64,000 nt of DNA from Halalkaliarchaeum desulfuricum (GCF_002952775.1 NZ_CP025066.1:372001-436000); one strand, 5' to 3'. Numbered from the stretch's first letter, positions 7,609-16,156 are shown. Program-made: numbers and translations. The notes: generated from the sequence alone by a model not told the origin.

Positions 7609-9435
7609 CTACCGACGCTGGAGATCGTGGAAGCTGATCCCCATCTGCCGCAGTCCCAGCAGTATGAAGAAGGTCATCCCGATGAACAGCGTCGAGAGCG
7701 CAGACACCAGTTCCAGGTTCGCCTCCTTCGTCCAGAGGTGGAACACTTCGATCGCGATGACCTCCGTTCCCGACGTGTACGTCATGATCGGGATCGTGAG
7801 TAGCTGGAAGATGTGGATCAACAGGTAAAACCAGATGACTGCAGCAGTGTTCCTGAACAGCGGCAGGAACACCTCGCGCATCCCCTGGAGCCACGAGGCA
7901 CCGAACAGCCGGGCGGATTCCTCCAGTTCGTCGTGGATCTGTACGACGTTACCGATCGCAATGCGCGAGGCGTACGGAATGAAGACGATGATACAGCCGA
8001 TCATGATGATCCACAACGTTCCGTACAGATCGAAGATCGGGTGTATTTTCCCGACCCACAGCCCCGTGAAGATGACCGCTGTGCCCATGATGATACCGGG
8101 GACCGCAAGCGGAGACAGACAGAGGAAATCGACGATTCCCCGCCCTCGATATTCTGTCCGTTCGGTAAAATACGCGACAGCCACGACCAGTGCAGTCCCG
8201 AGCGTTGCGCCACCCAGAGAAATAGCGATACTGTTCAGGAACGCCCGACGAACGTTTCGGTCGGTCACCGCCTCGAGGTAGTGTGCCAGTGTGAGGTCGG
8301 AAAGCGTCGGGATCCCCGTCCAGAAGGAGTGAAACGAAACGAGAATCATCACCAACACCGGGAGGACCCAGACGATGAAAAGCACTCCCCAGATCGACAG
8401 CGCCAGCGGCCAGCGCCAGCTCCCGAGTTCCCACTTCTTCGGCTTGTAGGACCGTCCAGTCACGGTCATATAATCTTCTTTCCGACTCGTCACGGACCGA
8501 TAGTAATAGGTGAGCACGGCGGTTACGGCGATGAGACTGAACGAGAGCGCTGCCGCCATCCCGTACTCCGGGGGCGCCCGCAGCGAGACTGCAGACCAGA
8601 TGGCTGTCGCGTACACGTCGAATCCCTCCGGCGCCCCGAGGATCGCGACGACCGAAAACTCACCCAACCCCCTGAGGAACGTCACCGTGAAGGCAGCCAG
8701 GATCGCCGGAACGACCAGCGGGAAGCTGATCGATCTAATCGTTCGGAGGATGCCCGCACCGTGGATCCGGCTCACCTCCTCGAGCTTCGGATCCATCTGC
8801 TGGAGCGCCGGAGCCGTGAGAAGGTAAAACGACGTCACAGCGTTGATACCGACGACGAACGCGATTCCCCAGCCAGTGAAGAGATGGCTCGACACAGCCT
8901 GGACGCCGGGCACCCAGCTCAGCGCCGACGTCACGAGCCCGTTATTCGGCCCGTAGGTCGCGATGTACATGATCGCGTAGATGTATCCCGGAACCGCGTA
9001 CGGGGAAACGATCACCAGCTCCATTGCACCCCGCGTCGGCAGGTCTGTCCGCACGAAGAGCCAGGCGAATCCCAGCCCGAACGTCATCGCGATCAGCGTC
9101 ATGCCGACGGCGACGAAAAGCGAATTCGCGAACAGCCCGGTGACGTCGTAAACTTGTTCGAGATACACCAGTTCGAAGTTTTCAAGGGTGAACGAGCCGC
9201 TGAAATCCCCCGGAAACCCGGACCAGAGACTCGACCAGAGCAGAAAGACGAGCGGAACGACGGTCAACACGACGAGCGCGACGACGGCTCCTCCGAGAAT
9301 GCCGTGTTTGACGACAGTGCCTCGAGTCACGCTTTCGACCGTGTCGGGAGCCATACCTGGCATCACGCCGATCGCACGGAGTGTCAGCTCACGGAGGGAG
9401 CTCACTGTCGCTTTGGCCGCTTTTTTGCCGTCCAT
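7609..9435 (-). CDS. ABC importer permease, Fe(III) (FbpB) family, two fused halves
   Basis: The 608-residue membrane protein has two homologous permease halves of about six spans each, the usual form of FbpB/AfuB-type permeases. Each half has an EAA loop that docks on the ATPase: EVSRIHGAGILRTIRS (about residue 220) and EESARLFGASWLQGMR (about residue 515). It lies downstream of the binding protein gene on the same strand, with a strong hairpin between them; the ATPase at 13681-14859 completes the importer. The family carries iron, thiamine, phosphonate or related anions. With three decarboxylase-family genes next door the substrate here may be organic, which is inference. Confidence 0.88.
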   Translation of the reverse strand: MDGKKAAKATVSSLRELTLRAIGVMPGMAPDTVESVTRGTVVKHGILGGAVVALVVLTVVPLVFLLWSSLWSGFPGDFSGSFTLENFELVYLEQVYDVTGLFANSLFVAVGMTLIAMTFGLGFAWLFVRTDLPTRGAMELVIVSPYAVPGYIYAIMYIATYGPNNGLVTSALSWVPGVQAVSSHLFTGWGIAFVVGINAVTSFYLLTAPALQQMDPKLEEVSRIHGAGILRTIRSISFPLVVPAILAAFTVTFLRGLGEFSVVAILGAPEGFDVYATAIWSAVSLRAPPEYGMAAALSFSLIAVTAVLTYYYRSVTSRKEDYMTVTGRSYKPKKWELGSWRWPLALSIWGVLFIVWVLPVLVMILVSFHSFWTGIPTLSDLTLAHYLEAVTDRNVRRAFLNSIAISLGGATLGTALVVAVAYFTERTEYRGRGIVDFLCLSPLAVPGIIMGTAVIFTGLWVGKIHPIFDLYGTLWIIMIGCIIVFIPYASRIAIGNVVQIHDELEESARLFGASWLQGMREVFLPLFRNTAAVIWFYLLIHIFQLLTIPIMTYTSGTEVIAIEVFHLWTKEANLELVSALSTLFIGMTFFILLGLRQMGISFHDLQRR

Positions 9436-9485
9436 CAGTGTGTCGAAGGCGATATCGTTGTCTCGAAATCAGCCGGGGTTAGATC

Positions 9486-9516
9486 GGGTCGAACCGATTC
9501 ATCGACGGTTCGATCC
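9486..9516 (-). other. Intercistronic stem-loop between binding protein and permease genes
   Basis: TCGAACCG at 9489-9496 pairs with CGGTTCGA at 9506-9513 around a nine-base loop, and the stem extends by GGG against TCC (one G-U) to eleven pairs. It lies 15 bases after the binding protein stop and about 50 bases before the permease start. Such hairpins often stabilise binding-protein mRNA or attenuate read-through, so that binding protein exceeds permease. No T-run follows it, so a classical terminator is less likely. Confidence 0.5.
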
Positions 9517-9530
9517 ATCGTCTGACCCGA

Positions 9531-10763
9531 TTACCGGTCTTCGATGACGTTTGCGATCACTCGCTCGCCGACAGCGGTAAACTCGCCCTCATCCTCGAAG
9601 GTAACCAGAGAGACGTCCGCGTTCAGTAACTCTTCGTAGTACGGATCCACGTCGAGATCCGAGTAGTCGACATCGAGCCGACTGGGTGCAAACAGGTCGA
9701 CGTCCTCGAGGATCCGACGCTGGACCGGGACTTCGACCGCCGCGCTCAAGAGGAACCGGGCGGCCCACGGGTTCGGAGCTTCGCTGTTGATCGCCAGGTG
9801 TCCGGAGCTCATCAGCGCCTGGATGTCGTCGGGGTAATGGATCTCGACCGGCAGGTCGTCGATCACCTGACGGACCGTCCACGGGAAGTTGTAGAACATG
9901 AACGGAATGTTCCCCTGTCCGACCTCCCTGGCACCCCGCGTGTGGCTCTCGACGCCTTTGAAGTCGAGGTGATCCATCATCTCGTGTAGCCACTCCTCGT
10001 CGTCCATACCGAGCTGCTCGGCGTGGTGTCGGACGATCCAGCCGATCCGGCTCGGCACCACATACGACGGGAAACACGTTTCGAGGCCCTCGTACTGTTC
10101 GTCCAGCAGGTCGTTCCAGGTGTCCGGATAGTCGAGCCCACGCTCCTCGAATATGTCCGCGTTGATCGCCATGCACGTCGACGGACCGCCGTTGAGCGCC
10201 GACACGTACCAGGGTTCGGTCATCTCGTCGGGGAGCGCCTCGGAGAACCAGAAGTTCTCGTCGATGCCGAGTTCGTAGTAGTCGCCAGCCTCCATGTCCT
10301 CCTCGTGGATCTGGTCGTACAGCGCCGTCCCCTGTGAGATGATGTCGGCCTGGTCCCGGTCGGCCTGCCGTTCCTGGATCACTCGTTGGGCGACGTCGCC
10401 GCCGTCGCTGACGTACAGGTCAGGATCCAGGGAGGTACCGAACTCGTCGTTGACGACCTCGACGAGTTGCGTCCACGCGTCGCGGGTGCCGGCCGCCGCG
10501 TAGATAGTGAAGTCGGGGTCGTCGCCGACGACTTCAGACAGTTCCTCGGTCGTCCACGGCGGCTCGGGGGCGTTCTCCTCCTCGGTTTCCCCGTCGTCTG
10601 CGGTGCCGAGAAGACCGGTACATCCTGCAAGCGCCGTCAACGCCGCCGCACCGCCCCCGGCAACGACGGCGCGCCGCGAACGGGACATCGACACTCCGTC
10701 CCGGGACCTCTCGTCTTCCGTTTCCGTGTCCGCCTCCGGTACGGCACCTGATTCGGAATTCAT
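9531..10763 (-). CDS. ABC transporter substrate-binding lipoprotein, Fe(III)-type family
   Basis: This 410-residue protein has a twin-arginine lipoprotein signal: RSRRAVVAGG near residue 29, a hydrophobic run, and a lipobox LAGC near residue 48. The mature protein begins with an acidic, flexible stretch and then a type 2 periplasmic-binding fold (FTIYAAAGTRDAWTQLVE, GPSTCMAINADIF, GNIPFMFYNFPW). It would be exported folded and lipid-anchored outside the cell to capture the ligand for the downstream permease. The paired tyrosines of DPYYEE recall those of iron-binding homologues, but ligand residues cannot be assigned with confidence. A TATA-like TTTTTATTATC about 30 bases upstream and an operator over the start region mark its own promoter. 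Confidence 0.88.
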   Translation of the reverse strand: MNSESGAVPEADTETEDERSRDGVSMSRSRRAVVAGGGAAALTALAGCTGLLGTADDGETEEENAPEPPWTTEELSEVVGDDPDFTIYAAAGTRDAWTQLVEVVNDEFGTSLDPDLYVSDGGDVAQRVIQERQADRDQADIISQGTALYDQIHEEDMEAGDYYELGIDENFWFSEALPDEMTEPWYVSALNGGPSTCMAINADIFEERGLDYPDTWNDLLDEQYEGLETCFPSYVVPSRIGWIVRHHAEQLGMDDEEWLHEMMDHLDFKGVESHTRGAREVGQGNIPFMFYNFPWTVRQVIDDLPVEIHYPDDIQALMSSGHLAINSEAPNPWAARFLLSAAVEVPVQRRILEDVDLFAPSRLDVDYSDLDVDPYYEELLNADVSLVTFEDEGEFTAVGERVIANVIEDR

Positions 10764-10768
10764 TTCTA

Positions 10769-10789
10769 TGTTATAGGATTTCTGTAATA
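10769..10789. promoter_or_regulatory. Operator-like inverted repeat at the binding protein promoter
   Basis: TGTTATA-N7-TGTAATA lies six bases from the binding protein ATG, directly after its TATA-like box on the minus strand. The right arm is identical to that of the palindrome at 14915-14935, the spacing is the same (seven bases), and the left arms agree at five of seven positions. This suggests one regulator acting at both promoters. The position over the start site fits repression. Confidence 0.5.
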
Positions 10790-10835
10790 GATAATAAAAA
10801 CCTTCCGCTGTTCGTTTCCTCGGATCTCACGCGGG

Positions 10836-11837
10836 TCACAGAGACAGCGTCGAATCGACGAACAGTTTCTCGGGCGCGACCTCTCGGTGAATCAGTCCCT
10901 GCTGGTGGGCGTATTCGAGAAACGTCTCCAACTCGATCCGGGTTTTTTCAATGATCCCGTACTCCCACACCGACGCTTCGGCACCCAGAGCCTGTCGCTG
11001 TCTCGCGGCTTCGATGTGCCCCCACGTGAGCGCCATGTGGGTGCTAGGACTCCGGGCCCGCTCGAGACCGAAATCTCGCGCAGCACAGAACGCGTCGTAC
11101 AGGTTCACCGCAACCCAGGGATGTTCCTCGAGCACCTCATCGCGGATTGCGATTACGTGCATAATCGGGTGGATCCCGGTTTCCTCGAAATAGGCCTGCT
11201 CTTCGGCCTTCGGGTCATCGAAGAAGAACTCCACCTCCTCGGCGTCGGCGACGGCGTGAAACAGCGATCCCGCCGGATCCATGGCGGCGTCCAGTTCTCC
11301 CGAAAACAGCAGTTCCGTCATGTCCGCTGGATCATCGACAGCGTCGGGGTCCGAACCGCCGGAGAGCGAACGGATCTCGAACCGATCGGGGAGTTCGACT
11401 GGAACGTCGTCTTCCCGACGGCGGACCCAGGTTACCGCCTCCAGATCCAGTCCGTAGTGTTCCGCAAAGATCCCGCGGAGCCAGACGTTTGCGGTGGTTT
11501 GCCAGGACTGCACACCCACCTTCTTTCCGGCCAGATCGGCGGGCTCCGCCGCATCGACGTCGGTGTGTTTGTAAAAAAACGAGTGCCGGAACCGTCGACT
11601 CGGGAAGACGGGTATCGCCGTGAACGGATACTCCTCAGGTTTTGCACGCGAGGAGACGTACGACGCAAGCGACACTTCACACACGTCGAACTCCCGGTGT
11701 CGGAAGAACCGGCGGTGCCGACGGGGAGGGTACTCCGTCATCGCGGTCAGATCGACGCCGTCGGGTTCGATCTCGCCGGTGAGCAACGCCCGGGTGAGAT
11801 CGCTATCGCTGCCGCAGAACGTCAGTTCGACGGACAT
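10836..11837 (-). CDS. 4,5-dihydroxyphthalate decarboxylase-family protein, paralogue A
   Basis: This 333-residue protein has the type 2 periplasmic-binding fold but no signal peptide: it starts MSVELTF and is therefore cytoplasmic. Motifs agree closely with 4,5-dihydroxyphthalate decarboxylase and its relatives: RALLTGEIEPDGVDL, EYPFTAIPVFPSRRFRH, GKKVGVQSWQTTANVW, EETGIHPIMH and LEEHPWVA. Characterised members remove CO2 from dihydroxylated aromatic dicarboxylates; the true substrate here is unknown. It lies upstream of the binding protein gene on the same strand and diverges from paralogue B across 79 bases. The frame is open upstream, but the ATG at 11837 matches the start of paralogue B exactly in length and alignment. 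The alternative reading, an ABC binding protein, is disfavoured by the absence of an export signal. Confidence 0.8.
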   Translation of the reverse strand: MSVELTFCGSDSDLTRALLTGEIEPDGVDLTAMTEYPPRRHRRFFRHREFDVCEVSLASYVSSRAKPEEYPFTAIPVFPSRRFRHSFFYKHTDVDAAEPADLAGKKVGVQSWQTTANVWLRGIFAEHYGLDLEAVTWVRRREDDVPVELPDRFEIRSLSGGSDPDAVDDPADMTELLFSGELDAAMDPAGSLFHAVADAEEVEFFFDDPKAEEQAYFEETGIHPIMHVIAIRDEVLEEHPWVAVNLYDAFCAARDFGLERARSPSTHMALTWGHIEAARQRQALGAEASVWEYGIIEKTRIELETFLEYAHQQGLIHREVAPEKLFVDSTLSL

Positions 11838-11916
11838 ACCGTGGAGTGCTTGTGTGTCGTCCGTAGTTCTGTCGTTTTCCCACCAGCTATTTATTCGCGG
11901 TGCAGAGATCCGACCT

Positions 11917-12918
11917 ATGGCGGTCGAACTCACGCTCAACTGCGACGACACCGACATCACCCGGGCGCTGTTGACGGGGGAGGTCGACCCCGACGGGATC
12001 GACCTGACCGCGGACACGACATACCCGCCGCGGCGCCACCGGCGGTTCTGCCGCACCGACGCCTACGACGTCGCCGAGCTCTGTCTCGCCTCCTACGTCG
12101 CCTCCCGGGCCGAACCCGAGGAATACCCCTTCACGGCGATCCCGGTGTTCCCGAGCAAAACCTTCAGACACGCCTTCTTTTACAGGCACGTCAACGCCGA
12201 CGTGGACGAGCCGGCCGACCTGGCGGGAAAGAAAGTGGGCGTGCAGTCCTGGCAAACCGCGGCCAACGTCTGGATGCGCGGGATCTCCACGGAGCATCAC
12301 GGACTCGACCTGGAGAGCGTGACGTGGTACCGGCGCCGACAAGACGACGTCGACCGGACCGCCCCCGACCGGTACGACGTCCGGCCGGTTCCGGGCTCCC
12401 AGGGCGGCGATGCGATCGACGAGCCGCGCGACATGCGGGAGCTGTTGTTTGCGGGCGAGCTGGACGCGGTCATGGACCCGTCGGGCTCCCTGCTCGAGGC
12501 AGTCTTCGACTCCGACGATGTCGAGTTCGTGTTCGACGACCCACTGGCGGCCGAACGCGACTACTTCGAAGAAACTGGACTGCACCCGATCATGCACGTG
12601 GTGGCGATCCGCGACGAGGTGCTCGAGGAACATCCGTGGGTCGCCGAGCGGATGTACGAGGCGTTCTGTGAGGCACGCGACGTGGGACTCGAACGAGTCC
12701 GGCGACCGAGCTACAACATGTCGCTCACGTGGGCACACCTCCACCGCCTCGACCAACGCGAAATCATGGGCCCCGGCGAGGAGGTTTGGGAGTACGGGGT
12801 AACGGAGCGAACACGACGAGAACTGTCGAAGTTCGTCGAATACGCCGACGACCAGGGAATAGCCGATCGGGAATACGAGCCCGAAGAGCTGTTCGTCGCT
12901 GATCTGGCCGCCGAGTGA
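11917..12918 (+). CDS. 4,5-dihydroxyphthalate decarboxylase-family protein, paralogue B
   Basis: This protein is also 333 residues and is the closest relative of paralogue A, with long identical stretches such as YPPRRHRRF, EEYPFTAIPVFPS and ADLAGKKVGVQSWQT. Like A it lacks any signal peptide. A TATA-like CTATTTATT at 11887-11895 puts the transcript start at or near the ATG, so it is probably leaderless. The flavin reductase gene follows after 67 bases on the same strand, which suggests a shared transcript and perhaps a flavin-dependent step in the same pathway. A and B probably arose by an inverted duplication and may act on different substrates or form a hetero-oligomer; both ideas are inference. 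Confidence 0.8.
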   Translation: MAVELTLNCDDTDITRALLTGEVDPDGIDLTADTTYPPRRHRRFCRTDAYDVAELCLASYVASRAEPEEYPFTAIPVFPSKTFRHAFFYRHVNADVDEPADLAGKKVGVQSWQTAANVWMRGISTEHHGLDLESVTWYRRRQDDVDRTAPDRYDVRPVPGSQGGDAIDEPRDMRELLFAGELDAVMDPSGSLLEAVFDSDDVEFVFDDPLAAERDYFEETGLHPIMHVVAIRDEVLEEHPWVAERMYEAFCEARDVGLERVRRPSYNMSLTWAHLHRLDQREIMGPGEEVWEYGVTERTRRELSKFVEYADDQGIADREYEPEELFVADLAAE

Positions 12919-12985
12919 CCGTCTCCCCCTGAGACGATCCGAACGGAATAGACACCCTCTTGTTCGTAAAACCGAACGAAGGGAC

Positions 12986-13645
12986 ATGTCGCAGCCGACA
13001 CCGACCGACCGCTTCGACGAAATCTCCGGCATCGACTCCAAGGCCCTCCTGAAGCCGAAGCCGATTGCGCTCGTTGTGACTCAAAGCGAGACCGAGGGAC
13101 CGAACCTGATGACTGCAGCGTGGTGGATGGTCGCGGGGTACAACCCGTTCCGGTATCTGCTGGGAGTGAGCCAGAAGACCTACACCTACGATCTCATCGA
13201 GGAGAATCCCGAGTTCGTTCTGTCGGTTCCGTCGACGGAGCTGATCGACGCGATGATACTCTCCGGAATGGTCAGCGGACGGGAACTCGACAAGATCGAC
13301 CACCTGGACCTCGAGACGATCCCCGGCGCGGAGATCGACGTCCCGATCCTCGCGGACGCCGTCGGCAACATCGAGTGTCGCGTCCTCGACTCCTTCGAGT
13401 TCGAGAACACCACCTACTACTTCGGAGGCGTAGAGAAAGCGTGGGTCACCGAAGGTGGCATGGACGGACGCCTGCTCTCGCTGGAAGAAGACGTGCTCGC
13501 GTACATGGGCAGCGACTGGGCCGACGAGGACGACGACACCAAACACCGCTTTTACGCCGACCTAAGCCCGGAGAACCTCGAATCGTTCCCGGGCGACGAC
13601 GTGCTCGAGGGGCTCCCGGAGGAGCTACAGGAAAAACACCGGTAG
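12986..13645 (+). CDS. Flavin reductase family protein (FMN-binding split barrel)
   Basis: The 219-residue protein has the flavin reductase-like plan: an N-terminal KPKPIALVVT strand, then NLMTAAWWMVAGYNPFRYLLGV and FVLSVPSTELIDAM, regions that bind FMN in the DIM6/NTAB family. Family members reduce free flavin with NAD(P)H for a partner monooxygenase or act directly as flavoprotein reductases; no partner monooxygenase is seen nearby. The acidic C-terminal extension of about 50 residues is typical of haloarchaeal versions. It follows paralogue B and converges with the ABC ATPase gene (35 bases between stops). A role in turning over the imported substrate is inferred from context. Confidence 0.82.
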   Translation: MSQPTPTDRFDEISGIDSKALLKPKPIALVVTQSETEGPNLMTAAWWMVAGYNPFRYLLGVSQKTYTYDLIEENPEFVLSVPSTELIDAMILSGMVSGRELDKIDHLDLETIPGAEIDVPILADAVGNIECRVLDSFEFENTTYYFGGVEKAWVTEGGMDGRLLSLEEDVLAYMGSDWADEDDDTKHRFYADLSPENLESFPGDDVLEGLPEELQEKHR

Positions 13646-13680
13646 TACACCGATGATACGGGACGGTTCCGGCACCGCCA

Positions 13681-14859
13681 TCACTCGCCTGCCGAATACA
13701 GTTTGATCGCGTCTGCGGGCGCTCGGAGGAGAACACGATCCCCACGGTCGAAGTCGCGGACACGATCCGACCGGACGACCACCTCGGTATCGGCGTCCTC
13801 GAACCCGACGGTCACCTCGTAGAGATCCCGCGAAAGTCCCGCCGCGAGAACCGTCCCCCGACGGGAGAGCGCGGCGGGCGCGTCGCCCGCCCCGACGACG
13901 TCGGCACCGACGAAGATGCCGTCTGTACCGGCTGCGCGTCCGCCGTCGGCTGCAGACTCCCGCTGGACGGCGGCGTCCCTGGGCCGAAGGAAACAGTGGA
14001 CGGGGCCGTCAACGTTCGCCGAGTGGACGACGTCGACTGCGTCGACGGGCACCGTACCGAGATCGGTCCGGACGACCCTGCTCCCATCCGAGTCCCACTC
14101 GACCGAGCCGTCGAGGCGGTTCCATTGGCCGACGAAGTCGCGGGTGAACGCCGAAGACGGGCGACGATACAGTTCCCTTGGCGCCCCCCGTTCGACGATA
14201 TCGCCCTCGTTCATCACCAGTACCTTGTCGGCCAGGTAGAACGCCTCCTCCTGGTCGTGCGTGACGTACAGCATACTCACCCCGACCTCCTGCTGGAGCT
14301 TCTGGAGCTCGTACCGCATGTTCGCCCGGAGCTTCTTGTCGAGATTCGACAGCGGCTCGTCGAGCAACAGGAGGTCCGGATCGTGCGCCAGCGCACGCGC
14401 CAGCGCAGTGCGTTGCTGTTGTCCCCCGCTGAGATCCGTCGCAGGCTGGTGTTTCAGCTCGGCGATGTCGACCAGTTCCAGAAGCCAGTCCACCCGTGAC
14501 TCGTACTCGTCTTTCGAAAACGAATGGTCGGCATACTTCAGCGGGAACACCACGTTCTCGTAGACGGACTTGTGTGGCCAGATCGCGTAGTTCTGGTACA
14601 CCATCCCGATTTCCCGATCCTCGGGGGGATGCGACACGTCCGACGAGTACACCGTCTCGCCATCGATTGTGATCTCGCCCCCGTCAGGGGACTCGACGCC
14701 CGCGATACACCGCAGCGTCGTGGTTTTCCCGCAGCCGCTGGGGCCCAGCAACGCCACGATCTCGTCTTCGGCGACGTCGAAACTGACCGCCGAAAGGATC
14801 GACTCCTCCCCGAAGCTCTTGTCGAGGTCACGCACCTGGAGCCGGTTCGTCTCTGTCAT
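13681..14859 (-). CDS. ABC importer ATP-binding protein, Fe(III)/spermidine type
   Basis: The 392-residue ATPase has Walker A GPSGCGKTTT, a Q-loop in MVYQNYAIWPHKSV, the signature LSGGQQQR, Walker B LLLDEPLSNLD and the H-loop VTHDQEE. A TOBE-like C-terminal domain of about 150 residues follows. It is the natural partner of the permease at 7609-9435 and the lipoprotein at 9531-10763, although three genes separate them. It diverges from decarboxylase paralogue C, and a palindrome in the shared 108-base gap overlaps a TATA-like TTTATTAC for this gene. The ATPase at 2915-4087 has the same architecture but a different promoter motif, so the two probably serve different importers. Confidence 0.87.
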   Translation of the reverse strand: MTETNRLQVRDLDKSFGEESILSAVSFDVAEDEIVALLGPSGCGKTTTLRCIAGVESPDGGEITIDGETVYSSDVSHPPEDREIGMVYQNYAIWPHKSVYENVVFPLKYADHSFSKDEYESRVDWLLELVDIAELKHQPATDLSGGQQQRTALARALAHDPDLLLLDEPLSNLDKKLRANMRYELQKLQQEVGVSMLYVTHDQEEAFYLADKVLVMNEGDIVERGAPRELYRRPSSAFTRDFVGQWNRLDGSVEWDSDGSRVVRTDLGTVPVDAVDVVHSANVDGPVHCFLRPRDAAVQRESAADGGRAAGTDGIFVGADVVGAGDAPAALSRRGTVLAAGLSRDLYEVTVGFEDADTEVVVRSDRVRDFDRGDRVLLRAPADAIKLYSAGE

Positions 14860-14914
14860 GTGTGGAGTAGGTCGCCTGACCGATGTGCCGCCGGGATCGA
14901 CCGTTCGTATTCCA

Positions 14915-14935
14915 TATTACAAGTTCCATGTAATA
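14915..14935. promoter_or_regulatory. Palindromic operator between ABC ATPase and paralogue C
   Basis: TATTACA-N7-TGTAATA is a perfect inverted repeat with seven-base arms in the divergent gap between the ATPase and decarboxylase paralogue C. It overlaps TATA-like sequences in both directions. The arms and spacing match the site at 10769-10789, so one regulator could co-ordinate uptake and conversion genes. No regulator gene was recognised within the locus. Confidence 0.6.
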
Positions 14936-14967
14936 AACGATGGGGTTCCCGATCGTTCGGTGCGAAT

Positions 14968-15960
14968 ATGGTTCACGGGCAGAAACCCCAGAGCATGCTC
15001 GACCTCTCGCTTGCGTGTGGTCGGTACGAGTGGACCCGCGGACTGTGGGATGGGAACGTCTCGCCGGAGGGAATCGACCTCTCGATCCTGGAGTATCACA
15101 ACCCCGAGCGGTTCGTGCGGATGGCGAACAATCTGGAGTTCGACGCATGCGAACTCTCCATGGGCACGTACCTCGCAACCCGATTCCGCCCGGAACAGTA
15201 CCCGTTTACGGCGATCCCGGTGTTTCCGCACCGACGATTCAGACATTCGTACATTTACAGGCGGATCGACGCCGACATCGACACACCACAGGATCTGGAG
15301 GGAAAACGCGTCGGCGTCGTAAACTGGCAGACGACGACCGGAATCTGGCAGCGCGGGATCCTGCGGGAGCAGTACGGACTCGACACGAGGAGCGTCGACT
15401 GGCACCGCGTCGGATCCGAGATCGTCCCGATCGAAATCCCCAATGAGTATTCGGTGACGGATCTCGATCCGGGCGGCGGAACCGTTCCGTACATGGAGGA
15501 ACTGCTTCGATCGGGTGACCTGGACGCAGTGTTGCATCCCGTGCCGTTGCAGGTGCCGGAGGCCGAACGATTGTTCGAAGAACCCATCGCCGAAGAGCAG
15601 GCCTATTTCGAGGAAACCGGGATCTTTCCGATCATGCACGCGATCGTCCTGAAGGACGAACTCCTCGCGGAACACCCGTGGATCGTCCAGAAGCTCTACG
15701 ACGCTTTCGAAAACGCAAAACAGGAGTGCCTTCGACGGCTGGAGCGTCCACAGTGGGTCCCGCTTCTGTGGGCCGATATCCACGCCGAACGACAGCGCGA
15801 ACTACTCGAGGATCCCTGGGAATACGGACTGACGGAGACCAACCGGAACGTACTGAACACGCTGGTGGAGTACGCACACCGACAGGGAATCGCAGACCGT
15901 CGGTACGACCTCGAGGAACTGTTCGCCACCGAATCGCTGGAAATCGGGACGTTCGGTTGA
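14968..15960 (+). CDS. 4,5-dihydroxyphthalate decarboxylase-family protein, paralogue C
   Basis: This 330-residue protein is more distant from A and B but keeps the family pattern: GNVSPEGIDLS, EFDACELSMGTYL, QYPFTAIPVFPHRRFRH, EETGIFPIMHAIV and AEHPWIV. The C-terminal YDLEELFATESLE is like bacterial dihydroxyphthalate decarboxylases. It has no signal peptide. An in-frame ATG at 14995 aligns better with the starts of A and B, so the true protein may be nine residues shorter. It diverges from the ABC ATPase across the palindromic operator. As for A and B the substrate is unknown; decarboxylation is inferred from family and context. Confidence 0.8.
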   Translation: MVHGQKPQSMLDLSLACGRYEWTRGLWDGNVSPEGIDLSILEYHNPERFVRMANNLEFDACELSMGTYLATRFRPEQYPFTAIPVFPHRRFRHSYIYRRIDADIDTPQDLEGKRVGVVNWQTTTGIWQRGILREQYGLDTRSVDWHRVGSEIVPIEIPNEYSVTDLDPGGGTVPYMEELLRSGDLDAVLHPVPLQVPEAERLFEEPIAEEQAYFEETGIFPIMHAIVLKDELLAEHPWIVQKLYDAFENAKQECLRRLERPQWVPLLWADIHAERQRELLEDPWEYGLTETNRNVLNTLVEYAHRQGIADRRYDLEELFATESLEIGTFG

Positions 15961-16027
15961 GACCCGCCGCTCTCGAAGCGAACCTCAAAAACGGAAAAAC
16001 GACGACGAAAAACGGTCGTTTCCGCGG

Positions 16028-16156
16028 TTATTCGCCGTCCGGACCGAACCGGGAGGCGAGTTTTTCGAACGGACTCTGCGTCTGCGACAGCAGTTCCGAA
16101 TCGACTGTTCCCATCAACTGTACGTTTTCGAACGAACGTGCGCTCTTATGCGACAT
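16028..16156 (-). CDS. Possible 42-residue protein of unknown function
   Basis: A minus-strand ATG opens a 42-codon frame with haloarchaeal codon use, ending FGPDGE. A TATA-like GGTTTATCC lies about 30 bases upstream, which would suit a leaderless transcript. It is polar with no membrane segment or metal motif, and I do not recognise it. It fills the gap after paralogue C and converges with it. It could be a chance ORF. Confidence 0.35.
   Translation of the reverse strand: MSHKSARSFENVQLMGTVDSELLSQTQSPFEKLASRFGPDGE

Noticed and set aside
10887-12671. 594-codon open frame across paralogues A and B
   Set aside because: It mixes the antisense of paralogue A with an out-of-frame reading of paralogue B. 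No motif supports it.
10836-15960. Reading paralogues A, B and C as ABC substrate-binding proteins
   Set aside because: They share the binding-protein fold, but none has a Sec, Tat or lipoprotein signal. A proper Tat lipoprotein with its permease and ATPase is already present.
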